64,000 nucleotides of DNA from Ardenticatenaceae bacterium (lineage in GTDB: Bacteria; Chloroflexota; Anaerolineae; Promineifilales; Promineifilaceae): assembly GCA_020634455.1 (NCBI GenBank), contig JACKBQ010000001.1, forward strand, positions 3,224,001-3,288,000. The letters run 5' to 3'. Numbering within the stretch: position 1 is the first letter of the stretch; every line of letters begins with the position of its first letter. A model generated the notes under the pieces. It worked only from the letters and a program-made list of their open reading frames with translations, did not search any database and was not told the DNA's origin. Both the position numbers and the translations under genes were made by a program. Below are positions 49,956 to 59,030 of this stretch, piece by piece.

Positions 49956-50705
49956 ATGCATTTGCTAAGAAAATTGTTTAGCCGCCGCTGGTTGGGCGGC
50001 ACCTTGTTGGTCTTGTTTGCCATGGGGCTGTTCGTGCGGTTGGGCGTCTGGCAGTTAGACCGGCTTAAACAACGACGCGCCGAAAATGCAGAATTGCAGG
50101 CGGTGCTGGATGCGCCAGCGTTGGATTTGGCAGAGCCGTTGCCGGATGCGCCAGCGGCGTTGGAAAATCGGTTGGCGATGGTGACGGGACGGTATGATTT
50201 TGCCAATGAGCGGGTGATTTTGCTACAGCCGTGGCAAGGACGGCCAGGGGTGCAGTTGGTGACACCGTTGATCATTGATGGTTTGGAAACGGCCGTTCTC
50301 ATCAACAGAGGCTGGGTACCGCAGGCAGATTATGATGCAGGTGCGTTGGCAACGTACCAGATGGAGGTAGGGTTGGTGCAGGTGGATGGTTATCTGGCCT
50401 TGAGCCAACAAAGCCGAAACGGAAGCGATTCTGGGGGTAGCGAGGTGTACCGGGTGAACATTCCCGCCATCGAGGAGGCGCTGCCGTACACGCTGCTGCC
50501 CATTTATCTGGTAGACGCGCCTGGCGATGGGGCGGAACTGGAGCCACCACTGCGGGCAGCACGTGAAGTAGATTTATCCGAGGGGCCGCATTTGAGCTAC
50601 GCGATTCAGTGGTTCATTTTTAGCGTACTCACGGGGGGATTGTATCTGGTGTTTGTGCGGCGGTCGGAACGGGAACGACCGCTTTCCTCACAAAACGAAT
50701 CATGA
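49956..50705 (+). CDS. SURF1-like oxidase assembly protein
   Basis: A 249-residue protein of the SURF1/Shy1 family with an N-terminal membrane helix (about 12-30), GVWQLDRLKQRRAENAELQ, and RGWVPQADYDAG with the FRG/NRGWVP motif of the family. A C-terminal helix (about 215-235) follows. It helps insert heme a into subunit I. ATG 49956 is preceded by GGAG at 49945-49948; the longer frame starts inside that site. It overlaps the next gene by ATGA. Confidence 0.88.
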   Translation: MHLLRKLFSRRWLGGTLLVLFAMGLFVRLGVWQLDRLKQRRAENAELQAVLDAPALDLAEPLPDAPAALENRLAMVTGRYDFANERVILLQPWQGRPGVQLVTPLIIDGLETAVLINRGWVPQADYDAGALATYQMEVGLVQVDGYLALSQQSRNGSDSGGSEVYRVNIPAIEEALPYTLLPIYLVDAPGDGAELEPPLRAAREVDLSEGPHLSYAIQWFIFSVLTGGLYLVFVRRSERERPLSSQNES

Positions 50706-51280
50706 ACAAAAAATTTGCAGACGGTGAAAAAAATAGATGGCGCAGGTTACTGTGGCTTGGGTTGCTGCTTTGCCTGCTGCCGCTGCCCCGCGTGCTGGCA
50801 CATGGCGGGGGCGAGCTCATGGTGGGGAATGCGCCCATTGGCAGCTATCTGGTTTCTGTGTGGGTGAACCCGCCAGCGGTGCAGGCTGGGCAGGTGATTC
50901 ATGTGACGGTTGGCATTGCGGCCGAAAATACGGGGGAGCCGGTACTGGATGCCAATGTGGCGGTGCAGATTGTGGATGAGGCGGGAGTGACGGTGGCAAC
51001 GGCCGTTGCCACCACAGAACAATCCATCAATCGGCTATTTTACGAAGCAGATTTAGCCACATTGCCCACCGGAAATTACGAGATGCAGGTGCTTGTGACC
51101 GATTCTGCTGGAACGGGAGACGTTGCATTTGCCCTGGAAGTTGTGCCGCGCACAATTTGGTCGTGGCTGGTGGGGGCGGCAGTTGGCTTAACGGTGATTG
51201 GTTTGGTCGTGCGCAGTTGGCGGCGAGGGGGAGCGGTGCGGAAGGGAACGGCCGTACCTCGCAGGCGTTCTGTAGATTAA
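50702..51280 (+). CDS. Periplasmic Ig-like protein in the oxidase operon
   Basis: A 192-residue protein with a signal peptide (about 15-34, LAHGGG), an extracytoplasmic beta domain of the YtkA/FixH-like kind (HVTVGIAAENTGEPVLDANVAVQIVD and NYEMQVLVTDSAG) and a C-terminal membrane helix (about 155-175). The ATG overlaps the SURF1 stop as ATGA. Histidine and methionine residues near the N-terminus might bind copper, but no clear copper motif is present. Its role in oxidase assembly is inferred from position. Confidence 0.7.
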   Translation: MNKKFADGEKNRWRRLLWLGLLLCLLPLPRVLAHGGGELMVGNAPIGSYLVSVWVNPPAVQAGQVIHVTVGIAAENTGEPVLDANVAVQIVDEAGVTVATAVATTEQSINRLFYEADLATLPTGNYEMQVLVTDSAGTGDVAFALEVVPRTIWSWLVGAAVGLTVIGLVVRSWRRGGAVRKGTAVPRRRSVD

Positions 51281-51378
51281 ACGTCAATGAACCATCGGTT
51301 ATTTTAGTGACATTTTGGTGACAACCCATTATAATTTCCCGCGAGAAGAAGAAATCTAAAAACGCCAGGGAAATTAAA

Positions 51379-53685
51379 ATGCGACTACGACCGAAACTAG
51401 AAGAAGGTTGGTCAACCCTCATTTTGCTTTGGGCCATGATTTTGGTATCTGCAATGGCCATAGCCCGAGCAGACCTCATCTTTGGCTTGCATGTCATTCC
51501 CCTGGTGGGTACGGCCGCATTGTTGGCTGGTACTCTGCTGGCCAAGAGCAGTTTTTCACCAAACAGAGCCCACACATTTTCTCTCATTTACGGCCTTTTT
51601 GTAGTTTTTGTCATGGTTGGCACCGTGGATACCTTTGCCGGTATGCCCTGGCGCGAGCGCATTCTGGACCCCGAAAACGGCATTATTGTGCGCCAGATCG
51701 TCTGGCTGCAAAAACTGGTGGAAGGCGGAACTAGCCGCGACGGGCTGATTTTTGTTTTCCAGACCTCGTTTATTTATTGGGCACTGGGCTATACGGCCGC
51801 CTGGTACACCTTCCGCAAGCCACGTGTGTGGTGGGCGGTTATTCCCACCGGGCTGGTGCTTCTTAGCGTGGTTTATTACTATGCCGGGCCGCGCCCGCTG
51901 CAAATGTACCTGGCTGTATACATGCTACTTTCATTCCTGTTTGTGGCTCGTACCTATCTTGTTGAGCAGGAACGGGGGTGGCGGGCCAGTTCGGTGCGGT
52001 ATGAAAAGCGCATCTGGTTCAACTTTATTCGGGCAGGATTTATTGTGGCGCTGCTGGCGCTGACGTTTAGCTGGCGATTGCCCCCTTTGGGCGCTAGCGC
52101 CACCGTCGGGGATGCGCTAAACGGCGCCAGGGGGCCGTGGCGAGATTTTCAGGATAACTGGACGCGCATGTTCTCGGCGCTGCGCTCTTACGGTACGGCC
52201 GTAACCGACCCTTACCAGAATACATTGGTGTTGGGTGGGCCAAGAACGGTGGGAAATACGGCCGTAATGGACATCATCGTCCCGCGTGAACTTCCCTACG
52301 TTTACTGGCAGGCCAAGGTGTACCACACTTATGAAGACGGGGGGTGGATTAGCCAGGATTTGCCATATACTGAACTGTTCCCCGATGATGGCGAAATTGA
52401 TCTGCCACAAACGGCCGCTCGCGAACTGATTACCCAAACAGTTATCACCTACCTGCCCAATTCTAGCTTTATTTACGGCGCACCAGACATTGTGAGCGTG
52501 GACCGACCCATCAACGTGTACGCCGACCGGGATGAAAACGGCAATCAGTTGGTCAGTGAAGTGCGTTCTAAATATGTACTGCAACTTGGCGATGATTACG
52601 AAGTAACCTCTCGACTTTCCCTGGCAGATGCCAGCAGTTTACGCGCTGCCAGCACCAACTACCCCGATTGGCTCACCGCTACGTACCTGCAAGTGCCCGA
52701 CACCGTCACCCCAGAAACCTTAGCGCTGGCCGAAGAGCTAACGGCCCCATTTAACAATCCGTTCGACAAAGCGATAGCCGTCCGCGATTATTTGCGCGAA
52801 AACATTGTGTACAACGATCAGATTCAGGCCACACCATCTGGCATTGACCCCGTGCATTACACGCTGTTTGTGAGCCAGGAGGCGTATTGCAACTACTACG
52901 CCTCGGCAATGGCCTTGATGCTGCGCTCTCAGGGGGTGCCTTCGCGAGTGGTGAGTGGGTATGCCCAGGGCACCTTTGACGCTGAAACCAGTTCGTACCG
53001 GGTGCAGGCCAGCAATGCCCACACCTGGGTTGAAGTTTACTTTCCCCGATATGGTTGGATTCAATTTGAGCCGACGGCTTCGATTCCTGCCTGGGATCGG
53101 CCGGAAAGCCTGGATGGTGGCGGTGGTGGCGATGCGTTTAGCCAGTTCACGGCCCAATCATTCCTGGATCGGGAAGCGCTTTTGGAAGAACGCTTAGAGC
53201 CGGAAATCCCGCCGCCTGCGGACAATGATTTGCAGGAAGCGCTGCGTGGCGAAGAAGCCGCCCCGATTGTGGAACCCTCTTTTTGGGATACATTCCCGGT
53301 GTGGCAGGCGATAGGGGCGGCGCTGGTGCTGCTGGTTGCCATAGCGCTTTCCGTGACGGCCAACGAGATGAACAAGCGGGTGGAGGGGGATGTGGATAAG
53401 AGCTTCTGGCGATTGCGCAGCTGGGCTGGCTGGTTGGGCCTGTCGGCGAAAGAAACGCACACGCCCTACGAGCAGGCGGAGATTTTGGTAACGGCCGTTC
53501 CCCAAGGCAAAGAGCCAATTCGCAGCCTCACCAAACAGTTCGTCCTCAAACAGTTCAGCGCTACGAAGGAGTTAGAGTTCGGCTTTAACCCGCGTATGCA
53601 GTGGAAAAAATTGCGCCCAATCCTGATCCGGCAAACGCTGGCCAGGAAGCTGCAAGACTTCCGTAATCGCTTCTCCCGCAAGTAA
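51379..53685 (+). CDS. Transglutaminase-like membrane enzyme (TgpA type)
   Basis: A 768-residue protein. About six membrane helices come first, then an extracytoplasmic part, with a transglutaminase core at about 455-580. QEAYCNYYASAMALMLRSQGVPSRVVSGY carries the catalytic Cys, NAHTWVEVYFPRYGWIQFEP the catalytic His, and the third acidic residue is Glu (FEP) instead of the usual Asp. A helix near 645-665 and a DUF4129-like tail follow. Proteins of this layout act on extracellular protein or peptide amides. AGGGA precedes the ATG. Confidence 0.87.
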   Translation: MRLRPKLEEGWSTLILLWAMILVSAMAIARADLIFGLHVIPLVGTAALLAGTLLAKSSFSPNRAHTFSLIYGLFVVFVMVGTVDTFAGMPWRERILDPENGIIVRQIVWLQKLVEGGTSRDGLIFVFQTSFIYWALGYTAAWYTFRKPRVWWAVIPTGLVLLSVVYYYAGPRPLQMYLAVYMLLSFLFVARTYLVEQERGWRASSVRYEKRIWFNFIRAGFIVALLALTFSWRLPPLGASATVGDALNGARGPWRDFQDNWTRMFSALRSYGTAVTDPYQNTLVLGGPRTVGNTAVMDIIVPRELPYVYWQAKVYHTYEDGGWISQDLPYTELFPDDGEIDLPQTAARELITQTVITYLPNSSFIYGAPDIVSVDRPINVYADRDENGNQLVSEVRSKYVLQLGDDYEVTSRLSLADASSLRAASTNYPDWLTATYLQVPDTVTPETLALAEELTAPFNNPFDKAIAVRDYLRENIVYNDQIQATPSGIDPVHYTLFVSQEAYCNYYASAMALMLRSQGVPSRVVSGYAQGTFDAETSSYRVQASNAHTWVEVYFPRYGWIQFEPTASIPAWDRPESLDGGGGGDAFSQFTAQSFLDREALLEERLEPEIPPPADNDLQEALRGEEAAPIVEPSFWDTFPVWQAIGAALVLLVAIALSVTANEMNKRVEGDVDKSFWRLRSWAGWLGLSAKETHTPYEQAEILVTAVPQGKEPIRSLTKQFVLKQFSATKELEFGFNPRMQWKKLRPILIRQTLARKLQDFRNRFSRK

Positions 53686-53690
53686 AAAAT

Positions 53691-53757
53691 AGAGATTGGA
53701 GACTGGAGATTAGAGATTAGATCGCTTTAAATCTCCCGTCTCTAATCTCCAATCTCC
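53691..53757. repeat. GAGATTGGAGACTGGAGATTAGAGATTAG palindrome, copy 1
   Basis: A 7-9-nt-period arm and its inverse (TCTAATCTCCAATCTCC) at the end of the transglutaminase gene. A half copy is at 61754-61780. Confidence 0.75.
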
Positions 53758-53801
53758 CTTTCCACTTCGCCAATTTTCTCTTTTCCCCTAAAATAGCGGA
53801 C

Positions 53802-55952
53802 ATGATCCAGTCCAAACTCAAACAAATATTCGGCTACGACAGCTTTCGTCCCTTGCAGGAAGAGATAATCAACAATGTGCTGCGCAAGCAGGATTCGCTG
53901 GTGGTGATGCCCACCGGCAGTGGCAAATCGCTCTGCTACCAGCTGCCCGCGCTGGAATTCCCCGGCCTGACGGTGGTGGTTTCGCCGCTGATCTCTCTGA
54001 TGGAGGACCAGGTGATGCAGCTGCGGGCGTTGGGGGTAACGGCCGTATTTCTCAACTCCACCCTCGATCATCTAGGCTACGACTGGGTCGCCGACCAGCT
54101 GTTGGCTGGCTCTGCTAAGCTGCTCTACGCCGCGCCAGAAACCCTGGTGCAGCCGCGCACCCTGGACCTGCTGGCCAAATGCCGGGTAGACTGCCTCACC
54201 ATTGACGAAGCCCACTGCATCTCCGAATGGGGCCACGACTTTCGGCCTGAGTATCGCCAACTGGTAGCCCTGCGCCATCGCTTCCCCGATGCGGTTTGCC
54301 TGGCGGTGACGGCCACTGCCACCCAGCGCGTGCGCGAGGACATCAAAAGCAGTTTGGAGATTGCGGACGCTCACCAGTTTGTCGCCAGCTTTGACCGGGA
54401 TAACCTGATGCTGTCCGTTGAGCCAAAAACGGATGGATTGGCTCAAACCATCAACTTTTTGCAGGCCCATCCCGATGAATCTGGCATTATTTACTGCGCC
54501 ACGCGCAAGCAGGTGGATTTTTTGGCAGGCGAACTGGCCCGGCGCGGCTGGTCGGTGCTGCCTTACCACGCCGGTCTGGACGACAATACCCGCCGCACTA
54601 ACCAGCGCCAGTTTGTCAACGACGACGTGCCGATCATGGTGGCGACCATCGCCTTTGGCATGGGCATCAACAAGCCCAACGTGCGCTTCATTTTGCATTA
54701 CGATTTGCCCAAAAATCTGGAAAGCTACTACCAGCAAATCGGCCGTGCCGGGCGGGATAGCCTGCCGTCGGATTGCCTGCTGCTGTTTAGCTACTCGGAC
54801 GTGCAGACGATCAACTACTTCATCACCCAGCAGGACCCCGGCCAGCAGCAGGGGGCGCGGGCGCGGCTGGAAGCGATGCTGGGGTTTGTAGAGACGAATG
54901 TGTGCCGGAGACGGCCGTTGCTCAACTACTTCGGCGAATCGTACCAAAAAGAGGAATGCGACCTGTGCGACAACTGCACCGCTGAGGTGGGCGAACTGGT
55001 CGATTTGACCATCCCGGCGCAAAAATTCCTCTCTTGCGTCAAGCGCACCGGCGAACTGTTTGGCATCAACCATATCATCGACGTGCTGCGCGGCTCGCAG
55101 AACCAAAAGGTGCGGGAGCGCGGGCACGATAAGCTGTCTACCTACAACATTGGCCTGGAATTTAGCAAGAAGGAGTGGCAATATCTGGCGCGGCAGTTTG
55201 TGCAGCTGGGGCTGATGACGCAGGACATGGAGTACGGCAGCCTGAAGCTGACGCCCAAAGCGTATGCCGTCTTTAAAGGGGAGCCGATTCGCGGCACGCT
55301 GCCAGACAAGCCGCAGGCCGTGCCCTCGGCCACCGATTTGGCCAATTACGACCAGCAGTTGTTCCAGCAGCTGCGCCAAAAGCGCAAGGCGCTGGCCGAC
55401 GCGGCGGGGGTGCCGCCCTACGTCATCTTCTCTGACCGGACGCTGGTGGAGATGGCGATGTATTTCCCGCAGTCGCGGGCCAGCTTTGGCTCGCTGTACG
55501 GAGTCGGTGAAGCGAAGCTGAACAATTTTGCGGACGAATTTTTGCCTGTGGTTCAGGCCTATTGCGCGGAGAACGCGATCGAGGAAGTGCATAAATCAAC
55601 CCCGACCACAGTTTCTAAAAGCAGCAGCACGCCGGGTGGCCGGACGCTGGAGGTGCTGAATTTGTATAACAACGGCCGTTCCCTCCCCGAACTGTGCCAG
55701 CAATACAACGTCAAGCGCAGCACCATTTTGGGCCACCTGTGGAAAGCGATCCAGGCGGGTGAAACGGTGCGGGAAAGTAACCTGCTGGAGCACTCAACCC
55801 TCACCCCCGCGCAGCAGCAGCAAGCCCTCGCCGCCTTCACTGAGCACGGCACAGAGTATCTGCGCCCCGTCTACCTCGCCCTCAACGAAACCGTCGATTA
55901 CGAAGAACTCCACTTGCTGCGCCTCCACTTCATTAGCCAGTCAACGAAATAG
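53802..55952 (+). CDS. recQ: ATP-dependent DNA helicase RecQ
   Basis: A 716-residue 3'-5' DNA helicase of recombination and fork repair. Helicase motifs: MPTGSGKSLCYQLPA (Walker A), TIDEAHCISEWGHDFRPEYRQL (motif II with the aromatic-rich loop), and QQIGRAGRDSLPSDC (motif VI). The zinc site is CRRRPLLNYFGE...CDLCDNC. RQC winged helix follows, then an HRDC domain (about 520-590) and a C-terminal HTH-like segment (about 620-660: LYNNGRSLPELCQQYNVKRSTILGHL). The ATG has no ribosome-binding site; a repeat precedes it. Confidence 0.97.
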   Translation: MIQSKLKQIFGYDSFRPLQEEIINNVLRKQDSLVVMPTGSGKSLCYQLPALEFPGLTVVVSPLISLMEDQVMQLRALGVTAVFLNSTLDHLGYDWVADQLLAGSAKLLYAAPETLVQPRTLDLLAKCRVDCLTIDEAHCISEWGHDFRPEYRQLVALRHRFPDAVCLAVTATATQRVREDIKSSLEIADAHQFVASFDRDNLMLSVEPKTDGLAQTINFLQAHPDESGIIYCATRKQVDFLAGELARRGWSVLPYHAGLDDNTRRTNQRQFVNDDVPIMVATIAFGMGINKPNVRFILHYDLPKNLESYYQQIGRAGRDSLPSDCLLLFSYSDVQTINYFITQQDPGQQQGARARLEAMLGFVETNVCRRRPLLNYFGESYQKEECDLCDNCTAEVGELVDLTIPAQKFLSCVKRTGELFGINHIIDVLRGSQNQKVRERGHDKLSTYNIGLEFSKKEWQYLARQFVQLGLMTQDMEYGSLKLTPKAYAVFKGEPIRGTLPDKPQAVPSATDLANYDQQLFQQLRQKRKALADAAGVPPYVIFSDRTLVEMAMYFPQSRASFGSLYGVGEAKLNNFADEFLPVVQAYCAENAIEEVHKSTPTTVSKSSSTPGGRTLEVLNLYNNGRSLPELCQQYNVKRSTILGHLWKAIQAGETVRESNLLEHSTLTPAQQQQALAAFTEHGTEYLRPVYLALNETVDYEELHLLRLHFISQSTK

Positions 55953-55978
55953 TACAATTATAAACAAAGAGGTAGGCC

Positions 55979-56506
55979 ATGAGTCAACTTTTATCCTTTG
56001 CGACACTTATAGAACTCTCTAGAAAAGAAGACAGGATTGGGGGAGTTTCACTTTCTTATGGCATTGAGAGATTGAATCCTGATAAAACAAGAGACTACTT
56101 GTATGAGTGGCAAGCATTTTTTATAGATGCGCGAGATGGTTTTTTGTACGCTGATGATGAAGATAAAGAAAGAGCAAGTGCAAAATTAGTAGAATTATGT
56201 CGTTTGCGAGGTTTTGATATCCCAACTATTCAAGTGGAACAGGTGATTTTCAATAATCAGCAAACCGAGTCGCTAATATCACAATTGCAAGACATAACAC
56301 CTGGGTTAAGTGATGCTCTTAACACACTTTCTTTGGGCTATAGCCCACTATTCGAAGAATGGGACGAAGAATGGGGAGCGGGTGTTTCTGCCGGTTCTCA
56401 TTGGCAAAGCTGGACTATTGCAGAAGTCAAGGGAAGTTCACTTTATGATGTGTGTTATAAATTACTGATCCAGCTTCAGGATTACAAACCTGATGAAAAG
56501 CTCTGA
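55979..56506 (+). CDS. Hypothetical acidic protein
   Basis: A 175-residue acidic protein (long Glu/Asp runs, e.g. YADDEDKERASAK and FEEWDEEWGAGVSAGSHWQSW). No recognised family; predicted soluble and mostly helical. AGAGGTAGG precedes the ATG. The gene is clearly more AT-rich than its neighbours and contains no ACGGCCGT motif; this and the RecQ neighbour are consistent with recent acquisition, which is inference. Confidence 0.6.
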   Translation: MSQLLSFATLIELSRKEDRIGGVSLSYGIERLNPDKTRDYLYEWQAFFIDARDGFLYADDEDKERASAKLVELCRLRGFDIPTIQVEQVIFNNQQTESLISQLQDITPGLSDALNTLSLGYSPLFEEWDEEWGAGVSAGSHWQSWTIAEVKGSSLYDVCYKLLIQLQDYKPDEKL

Positions 56507-56657
56507 GGCACATTGCGCATCAAAACATTTACCGTCAGGTTAAATTAGTCGTTGTCAACTGATTGCAGATAGGTTTCCAGTGTGCGGGGGGTGGTGTGCC
56601 AGATACGGCAGTATTTCATCGTTTCTAACGTCAATTATCGGTATCGGAAAGCACAAA

Positions 56658-57833
56658 TTATGCGGTATCCGATACAGAACCTGCACCATTGGTGAATTTG
56701 GTGACGAGGCTGGAGGGCGTACGGCCGTATTCCTCCTCAAACACCCCATTCAACGCTTCAAAAACCTTCCGCACCGCTTGATCCTCAACCAAAACCTGTA
56801 AAAAACCACCGCTGCCCAGCCGTGCCCCAACGCAGCCAGGCGTGGCCCAGGCGGTCGCCGCCAACAAATCGAGGGCGGGGGCGCTGGCTTCGTAATTGTC
56901 GCGCAGGCTGAGGTGGGATTGGCGCAGCAGGCGGCCCAGCGCAGCCAGATCGCTATCCCGCAGAGCGGTAGCGGCAGCCTGCACGCGGGCGCATTCGCCC
57001 ACGACGTGCGCGGCGCGGCGGCGCAGCGGCTCCGGCAGATGGTGGCCGAGCAGTTCCAGTTCGTCTGGTGTCACGTCGTGGAGGGTTTTAATGTGGGGCA
57101 GATGAGGGTGGAGAACGGCCGTTGCTGCCGCACATTCTCGCGCGCGTTCTCGTAAAATCGCGGCCTGGCCCCGCTCGCCAGAATCTACCAAAATGAGGGA
57201 AATGTTTGGAGGCAGGGGGAGCGAATCGTGGGTGTAGGATCGGCCGTCTACAAAAAGCAGCTCATTAGCCCGGCTGGCCGCACACACAAACTGTGTCATC
57301 AGTCCCGCCTGGACACCGACATATTCTTTTTCCGTCTTTTGCGCTAGATGCGCTCGGCTGAGTGGCTCAAGCTCAAAATTAGATAATGTTTGCCACGCTT
57401 GAATGAATGCGAGGGTGACGGCCGTTGAGGAACCCAGCCCCACGCCCTGCGGCAAATCGCCCACCAGCGCCACATCCAATCCAACCAGCGTTTGCCCCGC
57501 TTTTTGCAGCGCCCAGGCCGCGCCCATCGGGTAGTTGATCCAGTTGCCACCGACGCTAGAGGCAAACAGTTCGAGATGTGGCAGTTGGAAAGCGGCCGTT
57601 TCTCCCAAATTGAGCGCCCGCACCGTCACCCGATTATCGGCCGTGGGAGCCGCAGCCAACCACACAGCCGGTTCGATGGCCCCCGCCAGCGTCCAGCCTT
57701 CACTCGGTTCCAGCTCGCCTCCCAGCAGATGCACCACCCCCGGCGCACGCACAACCACGGCGGGGTCTCGCCCCACTAACTCGCGGAAAATGTGCTGCAC
57801 TTGGGCTTGTTTGGACGGCTGGATTATTGACAT
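56658..57833 (-). CDS. Galactokinase-like GHMP protein, catalytic residues lost
   Basis: A 391-residue protein with the GHMP fold: APGVVHLLGGELEP (29-44, where active galactokinase has APGRVNLIGEHTDY), GVGLGSSTAVTLA (131-142) and a C-terminal ARLGSGGFLQVLV. The catalytic aspartate in the MDQ segment is Thr170 (LMTQFVCAA), and the sugar-binding EHxD is missing. It is thus unlikely to phosphorylate galactose in the normal way. It may act on another substrate or as a regulatory relative. A palindromic repeat lies immediately upstream of the ATG at 57833. Confidence 0.8.
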   Translation of the reverse strand: MSIIQPSKQAQVQHIFRELVGRDPAVVVRAPGVVHLLGGELEPSEGWTLAGAIEPAVWLAAAPTADNRVTVRALNLGETAAFQLPHLELFASSVGGNWINYPMGAAWALQKAGQTLVGLDVALVGDLPQGVGLGSSTAVTLAFIQAWQTLSNFELEPLSRAHLAQKTEKEYVGVQAGLMTQFVCAASRANELLFVDGRSYTHDSLPLPPNISLILVDSGERGQAAILRERARECAAATAVLHPHLPHIKTLHDVTPDELELLGHHLPEPLRRRAAHVVGECARVQAAATALRDSDLAALGRLLRQSHLSLRDNYEASAPALDLLAATAWATPGCVGARLGSGGFLQVLVEDQAVRKVFEALNGVFEEEYGRTPSSLVTKFTNGAGSVSDTA

Positions 57834-57839
57834 AACATT

Positions 57840-57903
57840 TATCAGCAGATTTCGCAGATTTGCCAGATTTTTTAATCTTCTCAATCTGTGGAATCTGCTG
57901 ATT
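57840..57903. repeat. CAGCAGATTTCGCAGATT palindrome, copy 2
   Basis: Left arm CAGCAGATTTCGCAGATT with right arm AATCTGTGGAATCTGCTG (inverse with two mismatches). Same family as 6457-6496. It fills the gap between the kinase-like and epimerase genes. Confidence 0.75.
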
Positions 57904-57907
57904 ATTT

Positions 57908-58936
57908 TTATTTTTGGCTTTTGACGACGCCGATGCCTGGCAGGTCTGACAAATGGATTTGGGCGTGGGCGTCAATTTGCAGGCCGTTGAACGGGTCGTT
58001 GGCAATGAGCAGCGGGGCGTCCAAATCCAGCCATTCGGCGAGGCCAGACAGGTGGGCCATGGCCGTAATGCCAATGGATGACTCCATCATGCAGCCGAGC
58101 ATGAGGCGCAGGCCCAGCTCCTGGGCACGCGCCACGATGCGCAGCGCGGCGGCCAATCCGCCCAGCTTCATCAGCTTCAGGTTGATGCCCTGCACGCCGA
58201 CGGCAGCCAGCTGTTCCACATTCGCCAGCGTTTGCACCGACTCATCCGCCACCACAGGGATGTTGACGGCGGCCTGCACGCGCCCCATCGCCTCAATTTC
58301 GCCTTTGGGCACGGGCTGCTCAATGAAGGCCAAATTGTAAGGCAGAATGGCCTGCGCCAGAGCGACAGCTTCGTCTGGCTGCCAGCCGCCGTTGGCATCT
58401 ACACACAAGATGGCATCCGGGCGGGCGGCGCGAACGGCCGCTACCCGCGCCACATCCCCTTCTGCCCCTAATTTGAGCTTGATGATGGGATAGTGGGAAA
58501 CGGCCGTTGCCTGCCTGGCCATCTCCTCCGGCGTGTCGATGCTGAGGGTGAAGGCTGTGGTTAGCGGCTTTGGTTTGGGCAAATTGAGGAGTTGGTAGAG
58601 CGGCACATCACGTAAACGGCCGATTCTATCGTGCAAAGCCAAATCCAGGGCGCAGCGAGCCGGGGCTGGGCCGTCGTCGCCCATCCAGGCAGGGATGTCG
58701 GCCGGATCGTCGGGGAAGGGATCGGGGCGCTGAACGATGCTTTGCCAGTAGGCGATCATTGACTCGTCGCTGATGCCGTAGTAGGGTGGGATTGCCGCCT
58801 CGCCCCAGCCTGCGTCGTCGGCCAGGCGCAGCCAGAACGCTTGCCGCGTGGCGCTGACGCCGTAGGAAATACGGAATGGCGTGCGCAGCTTGAGAGTCAT
58901 TGCTTGCCAGCTAAGGCGTGGAGTTGTGGTGGTCAT
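57908..58936 (-). CDS. Dipeptide epimerase, enolase superfamily
   Basis: A 342-residue enolase-superfamily protein with the AEE-type active site. KLKLG (Lys pair), DANGGW (metal Asp), FIEQPV, VVADESV (Asp-Glu) and LKLMKLGGL are all seen. These residues match L-Ala-D/L-Glu epimerases that recycle murein peptides; the dipeptide specificity in this phylum can differ. The start ATG follows AGGAAAA. Its 5' neighbour is the palindromic repeat and the galactokinase-like gene on the same strand. Confidence 0.88.
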   Translation of the reverse strand: MTTTTPRLSWQAMTLKLRTPFRISYGVSATRQAFWLRLADDAGWGEAAIPPYYGISDESMIAYWQSIVQRPDPFPDDPADIPAWMGDDGPAPARCALDLALHDRIGRLRDVPLYQLLNLPKPKPLTTAFTLSIDTPEEMARQATAVSHYPIIKLKLGAEGDVARVAAVRAARPDAILCVDANGGWQPDEAVALAQAILPYNLAFIEQPVPKGEIEAMGRVQAAVNIPVVADESVQTLANVEQLAAVGVQGINLKLMKLGGLAAALRIVARAQELGLRLMLGCMMESSIGITAMAHLSGLAEWLDLDAPLLIANDPFNGLQIDAHAQIHLSDLPGIGVVKSQK

Positions 58937-58957
58937 AACTGTTTTCCTGTTTAAATT

Positions 58958-59025
58958 GGACGCTGACGAGCGCGGATGAACGCGGAAAAGAAGAAAAAAT
59001 CCGCGTCATCCGCGTTTATCCGCGT
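58958..59025. repeat. CGCGGATGA palindromic repeat, copy 2
   Basis: GAGCGCGGATGAACGCGGA, then the inverse TCCGCGTCATCCGCGTTTATCCGCGT. Same family as 4729-4790. It sits between the epimerase start and the end of the next gene. Confidence 0.8.
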
Positions 59026-59030
59026 GCTAT

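Noticed and set aside
54072..55592. 506-residue minus-strand open frame across recQ
   Set aside because: Antisense shadow of recQ; the RecQ motifs on the + strand are complete and the minus-strand product has no similarity to any family.
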